Part shown: in pieces, positions 59,618 through 64,000 of the stretch
Position numbering within the stretch: position 1 is the stretch's first letter
Layout: every line of letters begins with the position of its first letter
Assembly: GCF_009696675.1 (NCBI RefSeq)
Contig: NZ_VULN01000005.1
Span: forward strand, 62,001-126,000
DNA from: Acidaminococcus fermentans
Lineage (GTDB): Bacteria > Bacillota > Negativicutes > Acidaminococcales > Acidaminococcaceae
Direction of reading: 5' to 3'
DNA length: 64,000 bases
Notes under the pieces: generated by a model
Told to the model about the DNA's origin: nothing
What the model saw: only the letters and a program-made list of their open reading frames with translations
Databases searched by the model: none
Program-made: the position numbers and the translations under genes

Positions 59618-60754
59618 TTACGGCAGATACTGCAGGGGGCTGACCACTTCTCCGTGGATACGGACTTCGAAATGACAGTGGGGTCCGGTGGAATTGCCGG
59701 TGCTGCCGGCCAGGGCGATGGTCTGCCCTTTGCTCACCTGTTCCCCTTCTCCCACGGTAATGGAAGAATTGTGGCCGTACAGGGTCACCATGCCCCCGCC
59801 GTGGTCGATCATCACCGCATTGCCATAGCCGCCCATCCAGCCGGCGTACACCACGGTGCCGCTGTCCGCGGCATGGACCGGATCCCCGTAATCGGCGCCG
59901 ATATCCAGCCCTGCATGGAAGATCTGGGTCCCCCAGATGGGATGGACCCGCCAGCCGAAGGGAGAGGTGATTTCCCCGTTCACCGGCCAGGCCAGCTGGC
60001 CGGTGCCTCCTGCCTGGGGCATCATCCGGCCTTCCTGTTCCATCCGCTGAATCATGGCGGTGATTTCCTGGCTGTTCCGCTGGAGTTCTTCATATTCCGC
60101 ATCCAGCTGGGCTTTTTCCGCCAGAGCCTGTTCATACAGTTTCTGCCGTTCCACCGTCTTCTGTGCCACGATCTGCTGTTCCTTCTGGCCTTCCGCATGG
60201 GCAGCTGCCAGCTGGCTCTTGATGTCGTCCAGTTCCGCCTTTTTCGCCAGCAGTTCCTCCCGCTGGGTCTCCAGCCGGTCGATCAGGTTGAAATCCCGGC
60301 GGACCACCCGCTGGAGCAGGTACATCCGGGAAGAGAAATCCCGAAAATCCGCCGCTCCCAGCAGCACATCCAGATAGTTCACCTGGCCGTTTTCGTAAAT
60401 GTCCCGGAGCCGTTTTTTGTACACCGCCCGGCTTTTGTCATATTCCTTCTGTTTGGCTGCCAGGGCCGCCTCGTTCTGACGGATCTTGATTTCCAGAGCC
60501 TGCTGCCGGGCCTCGATGGCCGCCAGCTTCCGCTTGGCTTCCGCCAGTTCTTCCTGGGTCAGGATCAGCTGCTCCATGGCATTGCCGATTTCTTTTTTCT
60601 TTTCTTCCAGCTGGGCGTCCTTTTCCCCCAGCTGCTGCTGGATCTCGTCCAGCTGGGCCCGCTTCTCCTCAATGGTTTCCGCCCAGGAAACGGAAGCGGA
60701 CAACTGGGTCCCCAGCAAAAGGAGGGCGGCAGCAAGGGCTGCTTGTTTCTTCAT
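59618..60754 (-). CDS. EnvC-like murein hydrolase activator / M23 peptidase
   Basis: A 378-residue secreted protein: signal peptide (KKQAALAAALLLLGTQLSAS), long coiled coil at about 25-225, then a LytM/M23 domain. Unlike degenerate EnvC, the zinc ligands are kept (HAGLDIGADYG, YGHNSSITV, GPHCHFEVRIHG), so it may cut peptidoglycan itself. It follows ftsX and ftsE directly; FtsEX controls such hydrolases during division. ATG 60754 has GGAGGCGG at proper distance. Confidence 0.93.
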   Translation of the reverse strand: MKKQAALAAALLLLGTQLSASVSWAETIEEKRAQLDEIQQQLGEKDAQLEEKKKEIGNAMEQLILTQEELAEAKRKLAAIEARQQALEIKIRQNEAALAAKQKEYDKSRAVYKKRLRDIYENGQVNYLDVLLGAADFRDFSSRMYLLQRVVRRDFNLIDRLETQREELLAKKAELDDIKSQLAAAHAEGQKEQQIVAQKTVERQKLYEQALAEKAQLDAEYEELQRNSQEITAMIQRMEQEGRMMPQAGGTGQLAWPVNGEITSPFGWRVHPIWGTQIFHAGLDIGADYGDPVHAADSGTVVYAGWMGGYGNAVMIDHGGGMVTLYGHNSSITVGEGEQVSKGQTIALAGSTGNSTGPHCHFEVRIHGEVVSPLQYLP

Positions 60755-60766
60755 CCCCACCGCCTC

Positions 60767-61654
60767 CTACACATCCAGGAACTTCCGCAGGGAGATGCTG
60801 CTGCCCAGAGCCCCGATCAGGGTCCCCACACAGACCAGTCCCCCGCAAAGCCAGCCCATGGTGGGCCAGCTGGGCAGCATGGGGAAGAAGGCCAGGGTCC
60901 CGTAGATCTTGGCTTGGATGGCATTGTACCCTTTGTACAGGGCTGCCGAAGCGATCACCGCCCCCACAAAGCCCATGATCATTCCCTCCAGCAGGAAGGG
61001 CCAGCGGATGAACCAGTCAGTGGCCCCCACATATTTCATGATGTTCACTTCCCGGCGCCGGGCAAACACGGTGATCCGGATGGTGTTGGAGATAATGAAC
61101 AGGGTGGCAATGGCCAGAAGCACGATCAGCAGTACCCCGCCGATCCGGAGCACCCGGGTAAGCTGGAACAGATGTTCCACCACTTCCTGGCCGAACTTGG
61201 CGGTTTCCACCCCGGGCATCTGCTGGAACTGGGGCACCAGCTGGGGAATCCGTTCCGGATTGTCCACCTGGATCTCAAAGGAGGCCGGGAAGGGATTGTC
61301 CTCTCCCAGGGCCGCCAGCAGCTTCTGCTGTTCTCCCAGACGGCTCTTGAAATCCGCCAGGGCCTGCTCCTTAGTCCGGGGAGTCACCTTCACGATCCCG
61401 GGGGTGCTCCGGAGCACTTTTTCCATCTGCTTCAGCTGGTCGGCGGAAGCGCTGTCTTCCATATAGATGGTGACCTGGACCTGGTTCTCCAGATGTCTGG
61501 CCAGGTTGTTCACATTGAGCACCATGGTGAGGAACATCCCCAGCACCAGGATGGACAGGGCCACGGTGCTGATGGAGGCGATGCTCATCAGGGAATTCCG
61601 CTTCAGAGAGGTAAAGGTCTCCTTGATGTAATACCATTTTGTACTAAACTTCAT
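60767..61654 (-). CDS. ftsX: Cell division protein FtsX
   Basis: A 295-residue membrane protein with four helices: TM1 about residues 25-48 (SIASISTVALSILVLGMFLT), then a large periplasmic domain (LENQVQVTIYMEDSASADQL), then three helices near the C terminus. Transmits FtsE ATPase cycles to periplasmic murein hydrolases. ATG 61654 overlaps the ftsE end by 11 bp. Confidence 0.95.
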   Translation of the reverse strand: MKFSTKWYYIKETFTSLKRNSLMSIASISTVALSILVLGMFLTMVLNVNNLARHLENQVQVTIYMEDSASADQLKQMEKVLRSTPGIVKVTPRTKEQALADFKSRLGEQQKLLAALGEDNPFPASFEIQVDNPERIPQLVPQFQQMPGVETAKFGQEVVEHLFQLTRVLRIGGVLLIVLLAIATLFIISNTIRITVFARRREVNIMKYVGATDWFIRWPFLLEGMIMGFVGAVIASAALYKGYNAIQAKIYGTLAFFPMLPSWPTMGWLCGGLVCVGTLIGALGSSISLRKFLDV

Positions 61655-62330
61655 ACCCGTAAACTCCTTTGCGGTCATCCCGGACCAGCCGCCCGTTTTC
61701 CAGGGCGATGACCCGTTTCTGCATATAATCCACCATGGTCTTGTCGTGGGTGGCCATCAGGATGGTGGTGCCCCGGCTGTTGATCTGGGTGAAGATTTCC
61801 ATGATTTCCTTGCTGGTTTCCGGGTCCAGGTTGCCAGTGGGTTCATCAGCGATCACCAGGAGAGGGTCGTTGACAATGGCCCGGGCAATGGCCACCCGCT
61901 GCTGTTCGCCCCCGCTCATCTCTCCCGGATAGTTGTCCCCCCGGCCCTTCAGGCCCACCAGTTCCAGCACTTCATTGACCCGCTGCCGGATCTTGTGGCT
62001 GGGGGCCTCGATCACCTGCATGGCAAAGGCCACGTTTTCATAGGCGGTCCGGTCGTTGAGCAGCCGGAAGTCCTGGAAGACGATGCCCAGCTGCCGCCGG
62101 AGATAGGGAATGTCCCCCCGCTTCAGTTTCATCACATCCACTCCGTCCACCAGGATCTGCCCGGAAGTGGGTTCGATTTCCCGGGAGATCAGCCGGATGA
62201 AGGTAGATTTGCCGGCCCCGCTGGGGCCCACCAGGAACACGAACTCTCCCGGTTTGATATGTACGTTGATATCCTCCAGGGCTACCGCCCCGCCAGGATA
62301 GACCTTGCCTGCATGACGCATTTCCAGCAT
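61644..62330 (-). CDS. ftsE: Cell division ATP-binding protein FtsE
   Basis: A 228-residue ABC ATPase: [19 protein letters not shown]-type [33 protein letters not shown] and [10 protein letters not shown], ending [15 protein letters not shown]. Partner of FtsX in the division septum. ATG follows AGGAGGAATCC. First of the ftsE-ftsX-envC-ctpA set. Confidence 0.97.
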   Translation of the reverse strand: MLEMRHAGKVYPGGAVALEDINVHIKPGEFVFLVGPSGAGKSTFIRLISREIEPTSGQILVDGVDVMKLKRGDIPYLRRQLGIVFQDFRLLNDRTAYENVAFAMQVIEAPSHKIRQRVNEVLELVGLKGRGDNYPGEMSGGEQQRVAIARAIVNDPLLVIADEPTGNLDPETSKEIMEIFTQINSRGTTILMATHDKTMVDYMQKRVIALENGRLVRDDRKGVYGYEV

Positions 62331-62371
62331 GGGATTCCTCCTGTATTTTCATAGGTTGGAAAACCCGGTCC

Positions 62372-62403
62372 AAAAAAGGCCCGTGGACATCTGTCACCGG
62401 GCC
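62372..62403 (-). terminator. Terminator overlapping the csaB stop
   Basis: Stem GGCCCG(G)TG / CA(C)CGGGCC followed by six T on the minus strand; the csaB stop codon lies in its left arm. Confidence 0.75.
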
Positions 62404-63482
62404 AAAAGGGCCAGGGCCCTTCCAATATTGGCTCTGGCTTCTTCCCGGAGGGCACGGATCTGTTCCCGTCCCTGCCGGCCGTCAGAGTTCCAGAGTTTTT
62501 CGGCCATGGCCGTCAGTTCTTCCGCCGTCACCTGGCCGATGGTATCCACCACCGTCCCCTTCATGCCATCCACGAACCGGTCCACCTTGGGGTCATAGGA
62601 AATGGCCATAAAGGGAACGTCGTTGATGGCGGCAAACACCAGGGCGTGGAGCCGCATGCCGATCAGCAGATGGAGACAGCTGATCAGGTCCTGGTATCCC
62701 TGGGTGGAACATTTCTGGTCCAGGATGAACACATCCCGGCGGTTTTCCATAGCCTCCGCCACCTGATTGGACAGTTCCCCGTCCGCCGGGAACTGGAGGG
62801 GCACAAAGACAATCTGGGCCTGGAACCGCTTTTTCAGTTCATCCGCCGCCCGGGCAAATTCCCGTACGAACCGTTTTTCTCCCTTCCAGTGCCGGAGGGC
62901 AAAGCCCACCAGAGGCCGGGAAGGATCCACCCCCAGTTTTTCCAGGAGCCGGAGGCCCTCCTGTTTCCGGCCTTCCGGAAGGGAGAACACCGCATCGCTG
63001 GTCACATGGATGGCGGCAGGATCAAAGCCCATGGATTTCAGATCATCCAGGGACCCGTCGTCCCGGACGGTGATCAGATCCGCCTGCCGGCACACCAGCC
63101 GGGTAAGACGGCGGCTGAACCAGCCCCGGATGGGGCCGATGCCCTGGGCAAACAGCATGATTTTCTTCCCCATGACCGCCGCCAGGGCAATCAGGGAAAG
63201 ATAATAGTAGAGGCTCAGCCGGCTGGTCACGTTCTGGAGCAGGCTGCCGCCTCCGGAAAGGAGCAGATCCGTCCCGGCCATGGCCCGGCAGATTCCAGGC
63301 AGGTCGAACCGATGGACCGCCTTCACCGGATGGAGCCGGGCGGTGACTTCCGGATTCCCGGAGATCACCGTCAGCTCCACCTGGGGATCCTGCTGTTTCA
63401 GGCTGGTTACAATGGCCGTGAGCATGGCCTCGTCTCCGGCATTGGAAAACCCGTAATAGCCGGAAATCAGGATCTTACCCAA
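62394..63482 (-). CDS. csaB: Polysaccharide pyruvyl transferase CsaB
   Basis: A 362-residue enzyme: ILISGYYGFSNAGDEAMLTA at the start, AQGIGPIRGWFSRRLTRLVC, ITVRDDGSLDDLKSMG and IGMRLHALVFAAINDVPFMA, all characteristic of the CsaB pyruvyl transferase. It adds pyruvate ketals to cell-wall polysaccharide, creating the binding site for SLH-domain surface proteins. TTG start at 63482, 7 bp after GAGGAGG; other in-frame starts lie inside the upstream gene. Overlaps DUF5693 gene by 8 bp, a common pairing in Firmicutes. Confidence 0.92.
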   Translation of the reverse strand: MGKILISGYYGFSNAGDEAMLTAIVTSLKQQDPQVELTVISGNPEVTARLHPVKAVHRFDLPGICRAMAGTDLLLSGGGSLLQNVTSRLSLYYYLSLIALAAVMGKKIMLFAQGIGPIRGWFSRRLTRLVCRQADLITVRDDGSLDDLKSMGFDPAAIHVTSDAVFSLPEGRKQEGLRLLEKLGVDPSRPLVGFALRHWKGEKRFVREFARAADELKKRFQAQIVFVPLQFPADGELSNQVAEAMENRRDVFILDQKCSTQGYQDLISCLHLLIGMRLHALVFAAINDVPFMAISYDPKVDRFVDGMKGTVVDTIGQVTAEELTAMAEKLWNSDGRQGREQIRALREEARANIGRALALLAR

Positions 63483-64000
63483 AGGGATTCCTCCTCTTTG
63501 CACAGAACGCTGCCACATGGGGATACGCCAGGGCGAAGATGGCAAGGGCAATAAGCCCGGCCACCAGCCCCACTCCGTATCCGTCCAGGGCCCGTACATA
63601 ACTCATGAGAATGGGCGAACGCATGTGGGCAAAGGTCTGGACGGCACTGCCCTGGCCGATGGCGGCCCCGGTGACGCACAGTCCGTAGAACCAGGTGGGC
63701 AGCTTTTTCCAGGCAGCCCAGGCGGCCAGGAAAAAGGCCGGATGGCCGATCATGAATTCCTTTTCCCGGGGCCGGGCCCACATGGTCTCTTCCAGGAAGA
63801 ACCGGAGCTTCTGCTCAATGGCAGGCACCGGCACCCCGGCCGTATGGCCGCTGCGGCCGATGAACACCCAGGCCACAAAGGCGAAGATGCCCAGGATGCA
63901 CAGGGCCTTCAGGTTCAGAGGCTGGTTCAGGAAGCCCAGCACCCGGCGGAAAGGCTTCCGCCAGTCTTCTCCCTGCTGCCACAGACCATGGGTCCGGAGG
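63475..64000 (-). CDS. DUF5693-family membrane protein, C-terminal part
   Basis: About 174 C-terminal residues; the frame is still open at the window end (codons reading WQQGEDWRKPFRRVLGFL at the edge). Several hydrophobic helices (ALCILGIFAFVAWVFIG, GLVAGLIALAIFALAYPHVA) and EEKLRFFLEE-like charged loops fit DUF5693, which is regularly encoded beside csaB. Function unknown; a role in surface polymer handling is inferred only from the neighbour. Confidence 0.75.
   Translation of the reverse strand, partial: LRTHGLWQQGEDWRKPFRRVLGFLNQPLNLKALCILGIFAFVAWVFIGRSGHTAGVPVPAIEQKLRFFLEETMWARPREKEFMIGHPAFFLAAWAAWKKLPTWFYGLCVTGAAIGQGSAVQTFAHMRSPILMSYVRALDGYGVGLVAGLIALAIFALAYPHVAAFCAKRRNPFG

Noticed and set aside
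56105-61711. 1868-codon open frame on the plus strand
   Set aside because: Antisense to nfo, histidine kinase, ctpA, envC and ftsX; no ribosome site, low-complexity product. Same explanation for the 999-codon frame at 19229-22228 and the 734-codon frame at 9007-11211.

Overview
The window looks like chromosomal sequence of an anaerobic, diderm Firmicute of the class Negativicutes, most likely an Acidaminococcus-like genome. Codon usage is strongly GC-biased with many CCG/CGG triplets. Genes have Gram-positive style Shine-Dalgarno sites and a hrcA-grpE-dnaK-dnaJ-prmA-rsmE-mtaB heat-shock/RNA-modification order with a perfect CIRCE operator. The genus is an inference from gene content, not from a database search. 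Almost every gene lies on the minus strand; the only clear plus-strand gene is one LysR regulator, plus a fragment of a broken MATE transporter.

Region by region (minus strand, so operons read from high to low coordinates): 1-5.2 kb is carD and a PIN/TRAM-ispDF-gltX-cysS operon. 5.6-9.1 kb has an M48 protease, an aminotransferase, yqeY, rpsU and a HIT protein. 9.1-18.1 kb is the heat-shock operon followed by prmA, rsmE and mtaB. 18.1-22.5 kb has hemW, nicotinate phosphoribosyltransferase and a DASS anion transporter with a divergent LysR gene. 23.7-29.5 kb has an orphan HigA antitoxin, an orphan MetQ, malic enzyme, rdgB, a phosphoesterase, a CofE-like protein cluster, a thioesterase and tRNA-Arg. 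29.6-35.8 kb has an Rrf2 regulator and a PAS protein followed by two tandem PAS/degenerate-GGDEF/EAL paralogues. 35.9-43 kb is an accessory stretch with a UvrA paralogue, a RIC repair protein, a split chromate transporter with an ArsR regulator, and threonine aldolase, separated by large repeats. 43.4-47.5 kb has guaA, an NCS2 permease, five tRNAs and rpsO. 48.6-54.1 kb has hicAB and a six-gene operon (two PuuE/PgdA-like deacetylases, an amino-acid-type ABC transporter and a hydantoin-racemase homologue). 54.2-64 kb has rplT-rpmI-infC, thiT, nfo, a degenerate histidine kinase, ctpA, an EnvC-like M23 hydrolase, ftsX-ftsE, csaB and a partial DUF5693 gene.

The most unusual content is (i) the six-gene operon, whose enzyme classes match those used for allantoin or hydantoin turnover but with a full ABC importer and two deacetylases, embedded in an AT-rich patch with edges inside genes; and (ii) at least four families of intergenic palindromic repeats. 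One of these (called family C here) folds as nested hairpins whose stems differ between copies by compensating changes, and its conserved end supplies or abuts the stop codons of several unrelated genes.
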